Assembly (NCBI RefSeq): GCF_036785885.1
Contig: NC_092329.1
Location: forward strand, 9,548,001-9,612,000
DNA: 64,000 nucleotides
Origin: Coffea arabica
Taxonomy: Eukaryota > Streptophyta > Magnoliopsida > Gentianales > Rubiaceae
Reading direction: 5' to 3'
Translations under genes and position numbers: made by a program
The notes under the pieces: generated by a model
Told to the model about the DNA's origin: nothing
The model's input: only the letters and a program-made list of their open reading frames with translations
The model's database searches: none
In this document: piece after piece, positions 46,101 to 59,939 of the stretch
Layout of the letters: each line of letters starts with the position of its first letter
Position numbering within the stretch: the first letter of the stretch is position 1

Positions 46101-49100
46101 ACAAATGACGTATCGCATTGTAATCCCAATATGCTTGTTGAGTTTATTGGCTGGTCATCATAAAAATTGTTTTTGTAGGGTAGGCATTTGACATGCTACT
46201 AGAATTCTAGTCACTGTTGGCAAAATTGATGGTACTTTTATGTAATGGTGAGATCTTGATAATCAGATCCATGTTTCACTTGGAATTATGATGTGTTGTT
46301 TAAGCAAGTGATGGTTGCTATGTCTTTTTTGAGTGGCGCATATTTGATGGTTTAGATAACAGTTTAACTATCACAAGATGGACTGAGAGCTAATTGCGTG
46401 ATTAGAGTCTTAAGGTTTTTTGTGTAATAGGTCACTTTAATGCAGTTAGGAAGGCTGGTCTTATATTCAATGAGATGTCGGTTGCCATGATTTATTTATC
46501 TTGAAGCTGCCGATTTCGAATTGCTTGGCTTTAAAAATGCAGATTTGGCTTCTGCCTCTCACTTCGGGTCAGCATTGCCTTCTTGGTGTAGCAATAGACA
46601 ACTATTCACTCTCATCTACCAAAGAGAGGTACCAAGCATTAATCCTCGGGATTGCAGGATGGTAAAATAGTTGGTAAGATTGCTTTGAGACTTGAAAACT
46701 GAAGTGATAAATACTACTAAGATTGTGTTTCATTAGCCCTAGTGCTCTGGTGTCCTCATGTTCTTTGCTTGAGACGTTATGGGGAGGAGTATCATGCTCA
46801 GTTGGATGATGTTTTCTGAAGTGTTATAGGTTTCATATGTCTAGATTTAATTTGGTGATGCAAGGAACAATGAAGACAATGACACTTATCCTTGTAATGC
46901 ATTATTTGGAGTTGAATATTTGGAGAGCCATGATGATTGAATATGGGCCATGTTATATAAATGTGATATGGATGCTTTTTGATGGGTTGACAAAGTTTGT
47001 TTTCTTCCATGCTCTACGATTGCAATATTGATTTCGAATGAGTTTGGCAGTTTACTATGTATCTGTGGTCTTCAAATGTGCCTCATCTGGAGTTCATCCT
47101 TATTTATTTATTTATTTGGGACCATTCTTGTTCTGATATGAAAATGTCATTTGCACTGCTTTGATCTAACTTTTGCTACAAAATTTGATCCTGTGATGCA
47201 TAAGCTGCATTTATTTTCTTCTCTTCATTGTACGGTAAATGTGAACTTTATGTTTGTCAATTGCAATTATTAGCTTGGGGTTTGCAAGGCTTAGTTGTCT
47301 GAACTGGCTTCAATTTTTTGAATTTCTTTCACCAGATCTGTGTATTATTGTGCATTAGCATAGTAGTCATTTTTCTACTCGAGTTACATCTAGTGTTTTT
47401 CTCCCCTTAGTTTGCTATTTGCGACTGGTATTACGAGGCAATTATTGACGGGTTTTATGTATCTGGAATATTGTGACAGCTGACACTTACCTGACATTTG
47501 ATTCTTTTTTGCATTGTTTTATATCCTTTGATCAGGGGGCAACCTTGCCCACACGGCTTCTACTAATGGGAAACTGTTGATTATTAACTGTAAAGATAAA
47601 TTTTAGGTTTGTCAATTGTCAATATGCTATAAAATATATGTATGCAGGTACAATTTGCATGATTTGACATTGGGATTTCATCTTTTTGCATAAATTATTT
47701 TCCTATTCCACATTATATGAAGTAATTTATTTTGTTAAGAGTGAAGCATATTTGGATGATCTGATGTTTGTTTTCCTTTTTGATTGATTGTTAATTTGTC
47801 AAAATTTCAGTCCTTGGATATTCTGAATGGAATCAACACATCAATTACATTTTGTACTTTGATGATATGGAAATGTTGCATAGAAATTTATGTTTCCTGT
47901 TTCTGTGCTGATATATGGTTTGAGGTTTGCAAATTTAAGACTAGTTTTTTCTCTGTAGTTTCCTACATTTAATTTGATTGTTCACTAATGCTTAATTATT
48001 TGTGCTAGAGTAATGCATTGCTTAGTTGATTGATTTTTTAATAGGTGTTTTCGCGACTGTTGTGGCTATGCATATTACTTCATTTTGGTTATTCAGTGAT
48101 CTTTGTAGATGATTATCTGCCAGTTCTGCTTCTAATGGTCTCCATATGTGGTATCTGACTGGATTGTTTTAGCTTCCTAATCATTAGTTTTGTGAGCCAA
48201 GTCATGCATTATTATTTCATAATAGTTAGACATTCTGCACTCTTCCAGTCGTGTGATTATCAAATAAAAAGTTGCTATCCTCACTTTTTTTGTTCATCTT
48301 TGTTTTTTAGACTGTGAGGCCATCACCTCTTTCTGGTGGATATAGTCAGCAGGCTATCCGTCCTCGTGGCCCTGTTAACCCGCAATGGGGAAATCGTGGT
48401 CCTTATCCTGGGCAGTTTATGGGCTATGATTATCAGCAAAGAGGACCATATCCATCACAAAATCCTCAATATCCAGCTCAACCGTATGGGAACTATCCTC
48501 CCCAAGGACCCAGAAGCAGCTTTGGTCCTAGTTGGGAACAGAGGGCCCCAGCAGCTATGCATGGCCAGCCACCGCAGGTTTGGTATTTTTTACTTCTATC
48601 GTGGTTGAGGATCATACAGCTGAAATGTGCTTCGGTTTTCTAACAATCCTGCTACTCGCCCTATTATGATGCATCTACTTGCAGGCAAATTACAACTATG
48701 GGCAGCCACAGGGTCCAGAATATGGGCAGCCTGCGCCTTATTCCCAGACACCTGCACCGGGCTATGGGCAAGGATACAGCGAAGTGAAATATGATAGCCA
48801 GTTGCCAGCCCACCATTCTTATGGTGGACATGGGGTACCTCAGTCAACGGGTTACCCTCAAGGTGGTGGTACCCATCCAGGCTATGGTCCACAGGACCAA
48901 TATGGCAGGTCAGCATCATATGGTATGCCTCCACAGGCGCCTCATGGCCAAACTTATGGCCAGCCTAGGCCTAATCAACCTGGTGAAATGCCTTATCCAG
49001 CTCCTGTTTCAACCCAAGCATATGGTTCCAATGTGCCCCCACAGCAATCATATGGGTACGCATCAAGTGGTCCAGTGCAGCAAAGCTATCCTTCTTATGG

Positions 49101-49545
49101 TTCAGGACATGCTGCTGACGGTTATAATCACCCAGCACCTGCAGCTGCTGCTGGTCCTGGTTATGCTCAGCCTAGTGCACAACCTGTTTCTGGTTATGGC
49201 CAGCCTGGTGGACAGCAGCCCTCTGCTTATGCCACAGGAGGTTATGGTTCATATCCAGCACAGCCTGGTTACACCGAACAACCAGCCGCTGCCACTGCTG
49301 GTTATGGGTATCAAGGCGCATCGGATGCAGCGTATCCAGCTTCTGGAGCTTATGGTGCCCCTTCTGCTGTCCAACCAGGCTATGGTCAACCACCTCCAAC
49401 CCAGCCAGGCTATGATCAATCCAACCCTCAAACTAGTGGTGCTTATGGAACTACACCTGCACCAGCTGGTTATGCGAAGAGTTTGTCACCCCAGCCTGGT
49501 TATCCGCAGTATGACTCCAGTCAGATGTATGCGGCACCTCGGTGA
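43150..49545 (+). CDS. KH-domain RNA-binding protein, FUBP-like, Y/G/Q/P-rich tail
   Basis: The eight coding exons are 43150-43393, 43886-44223, 44627-44812, 44931-45029, 45157-45228, 45349-45465, 48311-48577 and 48685-49545. All have GT/AG borders and matching phases and give about 727 aa. The N-terminal 190 residues are acidic and charged, with a KKRKLEDL basic stretch that could be a nuclear signal. KH1 starts near residue 190 with GKAG at 200-203; KH2 starts near 283 with GKGG at 295-298. These GxxG loops bind single-stranded nucleic acid. From residue 353 on the chain is a repetitive PYGQP/GYGQ/SYPSYG tail, probably disordered. It resembles plant far-upstream-element-binding-protein homologues such as those at Arabidopsis At4g10070/At1g33680 (from memory). 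The ATG at 43150 is the first in frame. The gene is convergent with TBCE. Confidence 0.92.
45466..48310 (+). other. Large intron 6 of the KH-domain gene (2.85 kb)
   Basis: It lies between the end of KH2 and the P/Y/G/Q-rich tail. Other introns of the gene are 107-492 bp. I see no transposon ends, coding exon or RNA gene inside; it is T-rich on the coding strand like a normal plant intron. Confidence 0.75.
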
Positions 49546-50949
49546 AATGCTGTTGGTTTCTAGCTGATAGTTGGGAGTAGGAGCTGTGTTTTTTTTTAAT
49601 TTTAGCTTCAAAGTACAAGGCATTCATACTATCTCTACTTTACTGTGTCTAGGACCCCAGATGCGGTCAAGTTGTACTGCACAGAATCAAACATCGGGAT
49701 GTGTTATAATTTCTCATAATTCGATGACCTATTGACTTAGTTAACTCATGTAGCATGAATGGCTCTGTTAAGTATGTCCTGTTAATTATCTTTCCAAGAG
49801 GCTTGCTCTACTTTATTATTAAAGTGAACTTACTCTGTGAATGACAGTGGACGATGTGACCTCATTACGGTTAAAGTACCGCAGGAAATGGTATATGACT
49901 CGATTACAGTTAAAATCCTATAGAAAATGAGAGTTGTGCGCATGTGATGGTCATGAATGCTAGAAGAAAGGAATGAGTTCAAACTGGTACAAAGGTAGGA
50001 AAGCTTAAGCCATCTTTGCATGTTGCTAGGTTTCATCTAATTGACCACTTCTGTTTAGTCTCTTTGTTGCTCGGTTGTTCTTAGAAAAGACAGTTTGGTT
50101 AATGGCTGAATTGTTGGAATTTGCCACAAACACCCTAGCTGACATACTGATGTTTGACTGAGAAGAAGTTGTCTTTGCTGATCATCATAGCTTATCTTTA
50201 ATGGTAGGATAACCACTCGCTTCTGGTCTTTCTTTGTAATTATTACATTCGAAGTGGCACCACTCGCTATTGGGAAAGATACAATGAGATTAATTTATTT
50301 TAGCGGTCAAAGAATTAGACGTCTAGGAGTTTTTGGTTTGTCTGGATGCTGTATTGTCTCTAATAGGTCTTTAATTTTTGTTTGTGAAACTTTTTAGAGA
50401 CTTTGATGCAAAAACGTTTATGTTACTAAACTATTTTGAAAGTTTCACCGTAACCTTGGCGTTTGGGTTATTTCTAGCTCCCTGTCACTTTGTTCATCTT
50501 CCACTAGTAGTGCTTCGATTTTGTTATGACAGTCAATGGCACTTAAATTCCTGCTAAAAAGACAACAATACACAGCGAGACAACCATCAACTCCTGAAAT
50601 TGGTCGCACTCAGAAATAAATTAAATTCCTGTTAATCAGAGAACAGTACACTCAGACAACTATCAACTCCCGAAATTGTTGTATACACCTGCTCAACTAT
50701 AGACTGCCTGTATCACGCAACAAAATGCAGCATAAAGCAGAAAACACCTTGTGCCTTTTTTTCCCTCTTGGTTATATCAATAGCGATGTCCCCTTTGAAA
50801 ATCATCTTAGTCATTGTGTAGATTGCAGCATGACCCAGGCATTAGGAACAAACGTATAGACACCGCCGGATAACATGACGTGCACATATGTGTAACACTT
50901 GAACTGCTATTTAAGTTTCTGAATCCCCTTCCAAATTGCATGGACTGTA
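49546..50949. other. Convergent 3' UTRs of the KH gene and TBCE
   Basis: The region should contain both 3' UTRs and a short spacer. A TTATTATTAAAG stretch near 49815 could serve the KH gene. No third gene is recognised. Confidence 0.5.
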
Positions 50950-53900
50950 TCAGTTGACCTCATCAACAAGAATGGTCGAGTCGTTCCCAACCCCAATTTC
51001 CATCAAAGATGCCATGTCGTCATCAAGTAATGTGGGTAAAGGGGTGCCCTGCGTGTTTCATAAAGATGTCATTAGCAAGCACAAAGAATCTAAAAGCAGA
51101 GCCTGGAATTTACATCTTCATTGACTCAAGAAAAAAACCACTCAGCAATATATGGAGATTGCTTCTGTAGTCTTATTTGAGCATTAGAGACTCGTGAACT
51201 TCATTGCAAAAGAGCTGTTGCCCTGGCCTGAATTCCCAGTCATAATGGTTACTCAACATTTGGATGACTATTGCATGTCATTGTATTTCAAGGTATATTT
51301 CATATGGGCAAGGAGGTAATCCCAAAATTCCCTAAAATATACTTTGTGCCAGATAGATTAAAAAAAAAAACTGTCTGAAAAGAACCAGCAGGGAATGTCA
51401 AAACAGGTTAGGCATGGTTCTCAAGACAAGCCTCAATAGAGCACAACTTTTACAACCAAGAGTAAAATTGGATAAGCAAAGGTGAAAAGAAAGGGAGAAA
51501 ACATCATTAGCCTTATCCGACCACTAATAGGACAAATAATCAAAATGATAACTTTTGGACCATTGTACTAACCTCTTCTTGAAGAAACAGCTTTGGCTTT
51601 ACAGATTTTAATTTGAAGAAACTCTCACAGAGGTTCTTCAATTTGCCAACCTAGATAAGCAACAATATTTAATATGGGTAACTTGGAAAAAGAATCTCAG
51701 AAAGGACATGATCACAGTAGCATATAAACATCACCGTTGTTGTAGAAGGCAACTTTTTTGTCAGAGGCTGCTTTTCACCAATTGAAGATCCCACACATTT
51801 CAGGGTGACGGCTGCAAAAAGCAGGCGTAAGTAGGGAGGACATACATGTCTTGCGTTGCTAGAGGAAACCTCAAAAGTTAAAAGAACCGTACAAATAAGT
51901 CCTGAAGACATTTTCTGGGGCCCGAATACTCCAATTGGTGCCTTTACATCCTCAATTCCATGAAATCTTTTAAGCTCAGCAAACCTGTAGCCATTACCAA
52001 CCCCTTACAAATCAGGGCTGTAGCCATTGTCAAACTGCTAATTTTTGAGTACCACCTAACATAAATGAAATGCTAGAAAAGGAAATATTAAGTACAGAAG
52101 GATTACTAAACTGAAGAAATCTAGCCGTCTATGTGTCTTTCATAAAAATAAACGTGTCATTTTAACAATCAATAACAAGCTTTACATAGAAATTTAAGTG
52201 TTTCACTAGAGGGAAGATTACAAATCCATTTCACTACACCCCTGTTTTGTTCTTTACATTTTTTAAAGACAGAAAGAAAACATCAAGTGGACATGTTTAT
52301 CATTTTATGCATTCAAAAAAATCTTGGAAAGGACTACAAGAATAACAAGGCATACCTGGGATGGAGATGCATGAGTTCTTCCACATTGTCATTGTACTTG
52401 GTCATAACTAAGCGAACATACCTGCAAAAGTATTTTGAGCAAAAAGAATATGCTTATCAATCTCAGTTTCCAAGACTAATCAAGATAGAGCAATCCGACA
52501 AACTAAATTTGTACAGCGATATCTACTAAATGAATTTTTTTTTTAAAAAAAAAAGGGATCAGATTTGAGGTCACAAGAATTTCTGTTTATATTATCAAAT
52601 TGAAAATTTCTGCATTTTGTACCTCTTTGTCAAATGGGTTGTTGCACAATGTTACAATAGCAATCACCTGAACCTTTTTCAATGATTAAAACCAATATAT
52701 TATCTACCTCTACAAGAACCATTCTGTTAAGGGGTCTGCTTAATAGAAATGTTTCTAACAAGAAGCCACCAGGCCTGTTGCCTAATCACTTAGCACTCGT
52801 TCAGTCTTCTTAAGAGGCCAAATCTCATATGAATGTCAACTTCCAGAAACTAGCAACATGTCCACAGATGAACAAGTCTCCATACAAAAGCATTCCTTTT
52901 CGTTATTTTCTTTCCACGTGATAGATGAAATGCTGTGAAGTAATGTTCACAGGACAGGTGCATCAAGCTTTCACCAATAACTACCAATAAGCAGCTTTTT
53001 TCTGTGACATAGGGCTGACAAGGGTCAACCAAAAGAATAGTAAGATGTCTTTTCAGAAACAGATGCAAGATTCTTTAGTGATTTCTGAATGTCGATCACC
53101 CCTAGGAAACACATGATACTAGTCTCGGCTAAAAGGAAGGAAGTATGGAGGTTGTTCCTCCAGGATGAGCAGTCAATGGGTGAACCTTAGCACTAATTTA
53201 TTGACAATCAGCAAAGTGATAATTGGAGTGAAATTTGAAGACTAGAAAACTTCCCTTCTCAGTAGCCTAGTTGTAATTAAATAAGCAACAGAATGTGAAA
53301 ACTCAGATGTGCACAGATCCCATGACAAACCACTAAGGCCAACACATATCAAAGTTGCAACTTCAGATGCCTAAAAGACATGGAAGCATTATTATTTCAG
53401 GTTACTGACATTGTTATACAGAACTTATAATAGCAAAGATATACCGAATCTCAGAATCCTTCCGTTCACGTGGACTAACCTGGATAAAGGAAGAAAGAGG
53501 TTCAGAATTTGATACTTGTAGACATCAACATATTCGAAACAGAACCATTTCTAGAATTTACCTCGCTTCCATTTAAAATTTTAACATTTGCCAAACGGGC
53601 AATCAAAACAAATCTTGGGACACCATCTTTCCCAGTATCTGATACTGGGTTCCCAGAAAGTCTTATATCCTGGATGAAAATGGAGAACAACCAGTTGACA
53701 TACAACTTGCTTAAAAAAAAAAAGGAAACTTAAAGAAAGTCAAATAGATATTGCAAAATTGACCAAATTGGTACAATAAAAGTTGCATTTTGACAAGAAA
53801 CTGTTGTTTGAGACACTTAACTAACAAGTGGCATGAAATTTGACAACAAACTCCACCAACCAAAGCCATTTTTTCCCCATTTAACTCATAGTCTTACTTA

Positions 53901-56900
53901 GTTCAGCCCTTCAACTAATGAAAGCAAAGCAACCTTCTTGTGCATATCTTAGTTGACACAAAAACCCACTCAGCAAATTCAAAGTGGCTTTCATTTTGAT
54001 TTGTGAAACTTAATTCATCTTTACAGCTTTATCAAAAATGTCTGATGCAACAATCTTCAATCAGTTAAAGTACAGCAATTACTAACACAAACATTTCCCA
54101 ACTTCAGCTGTTGGTTTTGGTTTTAAGGCCAAATCAAATAAGAGAACCCTTACAATCAAGCTTGGGAAAGAGTTCACTGAATCAACAGAAGGCAGATCTT
54201 TGATGTTGTTACCTCCTGAAAGATGCGAGATAGTAAGAGCAAGCAACCAAACAAAATTTCAGAGGAAGGAAAAAGTTGAGATATAGTTGTCTAGAAAGGG
54301 TTGAGTGCAGTTACACAATTACCTAGCAGAAGGCAGCGCAAACTCTGAAAAGGCTTAAAATTTCTCCCAAGTGATTCATTACCAGCTCCATCTGATGTAC
54401 TATGTTCAGGGTACCATATTTGATTCAAACTATTTTTGTTTAACAGAAGCTGCTCCAAACTGAAATCAGGAGCCACAAGAGTAACATCTGATGATAGTAC
54501 TTAGATTCAGTAACAAAACTGGAATAAGAAGACACTTTTATCTAATACCTTTTTATTTTTGAGAGCTTCACAATTTCGTTCCAATCAGCTAAACAATTTT
54601 CTTCCAAGTTAAGAAGACGCAGATAATCAAATCCTTCTACTCTCATGGAAGATGATAGCTGGACAAAAGACAAAACATAAATAATCCATAATAGTGGTTA
54701 TACATGAAATTTAATAAATTGAATGCAATCTGGGATGGAGACCTCTTTTGAGATAACAAGTTTGACTACTAATGTCGAGAAAATTGGTTGTTGCTGGTCT
54801 TCCATTTCTAGATCATATACAAGGATAAGAGCCAACACTCTAAGAAATTGAGCCGAGTGATTACCATGGTAATTAACTGTTATTTATATTTTTATTCAGT
54901 GTCTTAACTCTGCCCAATGCAGCTGACTCATTGAATTACATAGATCACCAGGTTAGTTATCTCACACTTTTTGGCTGGTTCAAAATGCAAATGTTAGTGC
55001 AATGGTCCTTTTTTTATTCCTTTTTGGTCACCAGTGCATCTCACCTAATCAGATGTTTCAGGAATTTTGAGTGACAAACCAAAGGCAAAATATCATGGCA
55101 ATGGGAAAACACTGACCGTAATTTCTTTTATATTGTTCCCTATCAGATGAAGCTCCTCTATGCGTGGAACTGAATCTTTAAGCATTTCAACCTGCCAAAT
55201 GAGACCATATATTAGAAAAGGTATCATCACACGTCTAAAGAAAGGAAAAGCATCAACAACAAAAGAAACTTGAACAATCAAGAGGAGTCCACACCTGCTT
55301 CCAGTTTATGCCGATATGGTTCAAAACTAGAATCCTTATATTGTGTAGCTTGGGTATCTCAACTGTATCATGTAACATTGAATTGTAGGATAGATTGAGA
55401 ACTTCAAGTGCAGGTAACTCTTTACATATGATGCCAACATCCTGCATGAAGATTTTCCTTAGACTGCAGTTACTAAGCTTCAAGAAGATTTCCCTATTTA
55501 AGGATAAGAAGCACATTATTTACAACGATTGCATATGATAACGATTGCATATGAAAGGGTTCAAGAATCTCAGGAAGTGCAAGGATGAGCTGATGTATGG
55601 TTGTATACTACTGGTAGGATCTGATCAAAGCGAAAGTTTCCTTAGAACACAAAACTCATAATTATTAAGAGTCATTATTTGGCCATAGGCATTTCTCTAT
55701 TACAGATTAGTTTGAGTAGATATGTGTGCAACAATTCTGCAGAACAATATACAGAATAAAAGTGTTAAATGGATTATAATGGACATATGCAAAAGAGTGC
55801 AGAGACCATTCATATCAGGATTATTGGGTAAAGCATGCAATCAATATGAAAGGTAGCAGTAATCAATTATCAATATGACAAAAGCTCTAACAGGTCATCC
55901 TTTTTATCCCCCAATTTTTTGGATGTATATCTTTACCAGCAAATGGACATACTTTCCAATCAGAAAGCAGATTTCCACTCAAATCCAGCTGCTTCAAATC
56001 TGCAATGAATCCAATGTAAGATCTTCAATAGTCATAGGTCTCACAAAATAAAAGCCGGTTGGCAGGGTGGAAATGTTTTGCAGTAGAAACAGATATTGGT
56101 CATAAAATCAGAGAGGAAATAGAACAAGTAAAAGGATGGCAGAGAAACATCGAAATACTTGAAAGGCTTTGACTAGTGAAATTGAAAATTGTGAAACATA
56201 CATATGTGGAACACTGTTAAGAGAAGTGGAATGTAGAATATACAAAATGACTGACCATAAGAGGCCAAACTCACTTGGTAGAGTATTACTGATTTGGCTT
56301 GAAGGTCCAGGAGAGCTAACCCCCAGAAAAGAGAGTGACACGCCCGTCAACTCTTCAAATCTACTCAGCTTGTTTTGAATTTTTTCTTTGCCAAGAAGCT
56401 CAATTGATACCCGTTTATTCGTTGAAGAAAGCACATACATCTCATCTGGAATATATACCACAGAATTACACTTAAAACCTATATATTGCAGTTGTCATCT
56501 TAACAAACATGAAACGGATGAAAAGAAAACTGACAAAACGAAAGAATACTACATTATCGTGAATATACATAGGAAAATAGTGACAAAAACAATAGAGGTA
56601 TAATCACAGTAGCAGCATAAATATTAAAAACTCTACATTGCATTTCACATTTCAAGGAAACATGAAATACTCATTATCCCTTGAACCGCCATTTTCACCA
56701 AAACAAAACAAAGAACTGAAAATGCTTTAGACAAGGACTAAAGATACAGCCATTGAAGCAGAGAATACAGCACTATCTCTAAGCAACAACAAGAACTCCA
56801 CAGCCCATTTCACGTTTTCAAAAAGCACCAAAAACCCTTCACGTTTCACCAACAAAGAAAAAAGAAAGAAAAAGAAAACAGAAACAAAGACCTTTAAAGC

Positions 56901-57310
56901 ACACAGTACAACACCCGATTTAACTTTTGGATATGCCTATTACCTTCTTCTTCTTTAGTGGAAGTACCACGATAGCGAACTTGAAGGGCCTCCAGCAGCG
57001 TGATCCCGGAGCTCAAGTTATGCGGGCGGACTAAAGATGCTGTCTTGAGTCCTCTGGCTTGGAAATACTGGACGCCATTGTGGGAACCGTCGTGCTTGCC
57101 TTGGCCGCCGTCGTCCCAGTCGACTCCGACCCATGTCCCCGAATAGCCTTCCACGGATCCCACGTACTTGACCGTTCCGATTCGCCTGGTGTCGCCGGCG
57201 GAGTGAACTCTCTGCCCGCTTTTGAATGGGGATGCGGAGTCTGTTGCTCCGGGTCCGGATTCTTCCCGGGTTGGTTGAGGTGGCAAATCGGAGCTCTTCG
57301 TCGTCTGCAT
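50950..57310 (-). CDS. TBCE: Tubulin-folding cofactor E
   Basis: This is the homologue of the cofactor that captures alpha-tubulin after the chaperonin and joins the TBCC/TBCD supercomplex to form alpha/beta dimers (the Arabidopsis PILZ-group gene PFIFFERLING). The 15 exons are 57310-56944, 56445-56275, 55999-55953, 55441-55295, 55191-55117, 54658-54549, 54459-54323, 54215-54154, 53669-53562, 53479-53445, 52421-52356, 51984-51893, 51811-51735, 51650-51573 and 51048-50950. Phases agree throughout and give about 556 aa. The CAP-Gly domain is at residues about 32-98, with GKHDG in place of the usual GKNDG. Leucine-rich repeats (LDLSGN, LNLSYN, LHLIGN, LNLEEN, IRLSGNP) run from about 150 to 400, and a ubiquitin-like fold ends the protein (about 470-556). 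An upstream in-frame ATG at 57355 is possible. TBCA lies divergently upstream. Confidence 0.95.
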
Positions 57311-57769
57311 TGTGGTGGAAGCTAAATGACAGCTGATTAGCTGAGTCGCTCCCAATTCAGTCAGAGTCTAAAAATCTGATAAGTCGATTTTGGACTGGAG
57401 TCCTAAAACTGCACGGGTGTATTGATTTCGAAAGTTAGAGGGGGGAAATCTAAATTTTTAGTATTATTAATTTATGGGGGTGTAAAATGTATTCTTGGGG
57501 AGAAGAAGAAAAGCAAAAGAAAGAAAAGAAGGGCAAAATAGCATAAATGATTACTAAATTAATTAAAGTAATCCATTTTGATTGTTGAATTTTTGAGGAA
57601 ATGTCACAAATTATCACTCAACTATTTAACAAATGTCACGAATTTTGTGACAAAAAACATAACAAAAAATATACTTTAAAAATAGGTAATTCCAAACAGT
57701 TTAGCAACTAGTTTTGCTCTTTACTTTAAAAAAGATTGGTTATTCAACTAATACAAATGTACTTGACCA

Positions 57770-57803
<34 letters not shown>

Positions 57804-57968
57804 GTTTTGGAGAGGAAAATTTCATATATCTTTTAATTACGTGCGTGACAAAAAACATAAAGAATTTTACTAGTTGAATGATAAAATTCTTAGTTGAATG
57901 ATTATTTTTACACAAAAAATATGTTTACTATTAACCAAAATAGGAGAATTTAAAATAGTTTGATGATC
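57311..57968. other. TBCE upstream region
   Basis: This should contain the TBCE 5' UTR and promoter. No TATA box stands out. An AAT microsatellite lies inside it. Confidence 0.5.
57771..57803 (+). repeat. (ATA)n microsatellite
   Basis: About eleven uninterrupted trinucleotide units. Confidence 0.92.
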
Positions 57969-57976
57969 ATTTGTAC
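57969..57976 (+). repeat. Left target duplication of hAT element
   Basis: ATTTGTAC is repeated at 60710-60717. Confidence 0.93.
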
Positions 57977-58680
57977 TAGGGGTGAGCAAATTCAGTTCTT
58001 ACCGAATTCATGACCGATTTTAAATTTAATTCGGTAATTTGAAATCGGGTATTTGATAATTTGGTACAAATTCGGTACGTACCAAATTCACCGAATTCTA
58101 AAAATAGGTAATGAGATTATGAATTAGGTAATAACCGATTTCGCATTCAAATTCGATAATTAAAATCGGGTACCACATTACCGCATTCGAATTACCAAAT
58201 TGGTATATAAAATTATATAATATATAGATAAATGTTATTTAGTATTAGTATATACTACTAATACTTTATTATATTATATAGGTAAATGCTATTAATAATA
58301 ATTAGTATATGGTATTATCAATTTATCATCATATCATGTACTTATAATAATAATAATATATAATAATGTACAATATATTATTTTAGTATTTGTTAATTGT
58401 TATATACTTATATGACTATAATAATACAAATATATAGTAATACATAACAATATAAGATAACTATAATACTTATTATTTTATACATGAGTAATATGACTAG
58501 AATTAGATAATAATTAACACATATATGTATAATACTAAATATTAAACAATAAACATAATTAGTAATTAAATTTAGATATTGGTAATTTGATACATCATTC
58601 ATGTTTGAATTATTGAATATTTGAATGCGTAATCTCTAACTTGCAAGTATTAGTGTACTCTACATATTTAACATAAAAAT

Positions 58681-59510
58681 TCATATTATCTATTCACTAA
58701 TCTTAATTCTTAAGACTTTAAGTATAGATAAGACAACTAAATAGTTAGCAGTGCATGTGAATGCTTATGAATTGCAAATCAATGTACTAATGTATTGACT
58801 TTCACAATAATATATGTAAGTAAATAAGTTTTATTTTGATTTGAAATAAATTATAAGTTTGTAAGTAATGTAACTTATCACTACTCATTGTAATTTGTAA
58901 GTTTGTAACTACTATTACTTATTATTAATCATTGTAAATTATAAATTCATAAATTATCACTAATCATTATACAGTCTAAGGTTTATTCTAGTTTAAATTA
59001 ATCACTTTTTATGTGTTCCTTAAATCATAGACTAATGATTTTAGGCATAAGTTATCAAATAAGTTAAAATTCATATTATCTATTTACTAATCTTAAGGTT
59101 TTAAGTATAGACAAGACAACTAAGCAGTGTAAGACTGTAAGTGAATGTATGTGAATTGCAAATCAATGTATTAGTATATTGACTTTCACAATAACATGTG
59201 TAAGTAAATAAGTTTTTATTTTGATTTGAAATAAATTATAAATTTGTAACTAATATAACTTATCACTAATCATTGTAATTTGTAAGTTTGTAACTAATAT
59301 TACTTATTATTAATCAGTGTAAATTATAAATTCATTGTAACTACTAACTAATATTGCTTATTATTAATCATTGTAAATTATAAATTCATAAATTATCACC
59401 AATCATTGTATAGTCTAAGGTTTATTCTAATTTAAATTAATCACTTTTTATGTGTTTCTTAAATCATAGACTAAGGATTCTAGGTATAAGTGACCCAATA
59501 AATGCCAATT
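58681..59510 (+). repeat. Imperfect 390-bp tandem duplication inside the hAT element
   Basis: Unit 1 (58681-59070) and unit 2 (59071 to about 59510) share TCATATTATCTAT, AGACAAGACAACTAA-like, GAATTGCAAATCAATGTA and AAATCATAGACTAA blocks in order. Unit 2 has an extra stretch of roughly 45-60 bp of TAACTAATATT/AATCATTG repeats. Confidence 0.85.
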
Positions 59511-59726
59511 AAACCACAAAATGATTATAACATAAGTAATGTGTTCAATTATGAATAAATTTGGGATCAAATCAGTAATAATTTATAAATCATTGAGGAG
59601 CATAATGAATGTATTATAATTTAGGAGCCCCAATTTATAAATTAAAAATTATACAATCACTTCGGATGAATTTGGGAAAAGTCAGATTTCAGCTGATAAT
59701 TTGAACAATCACTGCCTAGTGCGGTA

Positions 59727-59939
59727 GTGCCTTCACTTAGGGCTTTCACAGCTTCACTCCCAAGTCCCAATTCCCAAATCGAAGCTGCTCTCCGCCGCAC
59801 TCTACGTCTCTCCTGTCTCCATCTCAGTCCTCATTCGACCGAATTTCTCACTTCACCAGTTCATCCCTGCCGTGCTGGTTCATCGCTGCTGAGTGCCAAA
59901 GCCGAAGCACCAATCACTGCTCATCTCTGGCTCGCTTAG
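59727..59939 (+). other. GC-rich exon-like block in the hAT element
   Basis: A 70-codon frame ends at a TAG that is part of a strong donor (CTTAG then GTAAGT). Composition differs sharply from the AT-rich DNA around it. It may be the first exon of the ancestral hAT transposase gene or a captured host exon. The peptide is not recognisable. Confidence 0.4.

Noticed and set aside
46500..46640. Extra exon in the large KH-gene intron
   Set aside because: No frame with compatible phase and splice sites continues the KH or tail sequence; exons 6 and 7 already join in phase.
54291..54476. Independent small ORFs along the TBCE and SGR2 regions
   Set aside because: They are single exons of those genes read beyond their splice sites.
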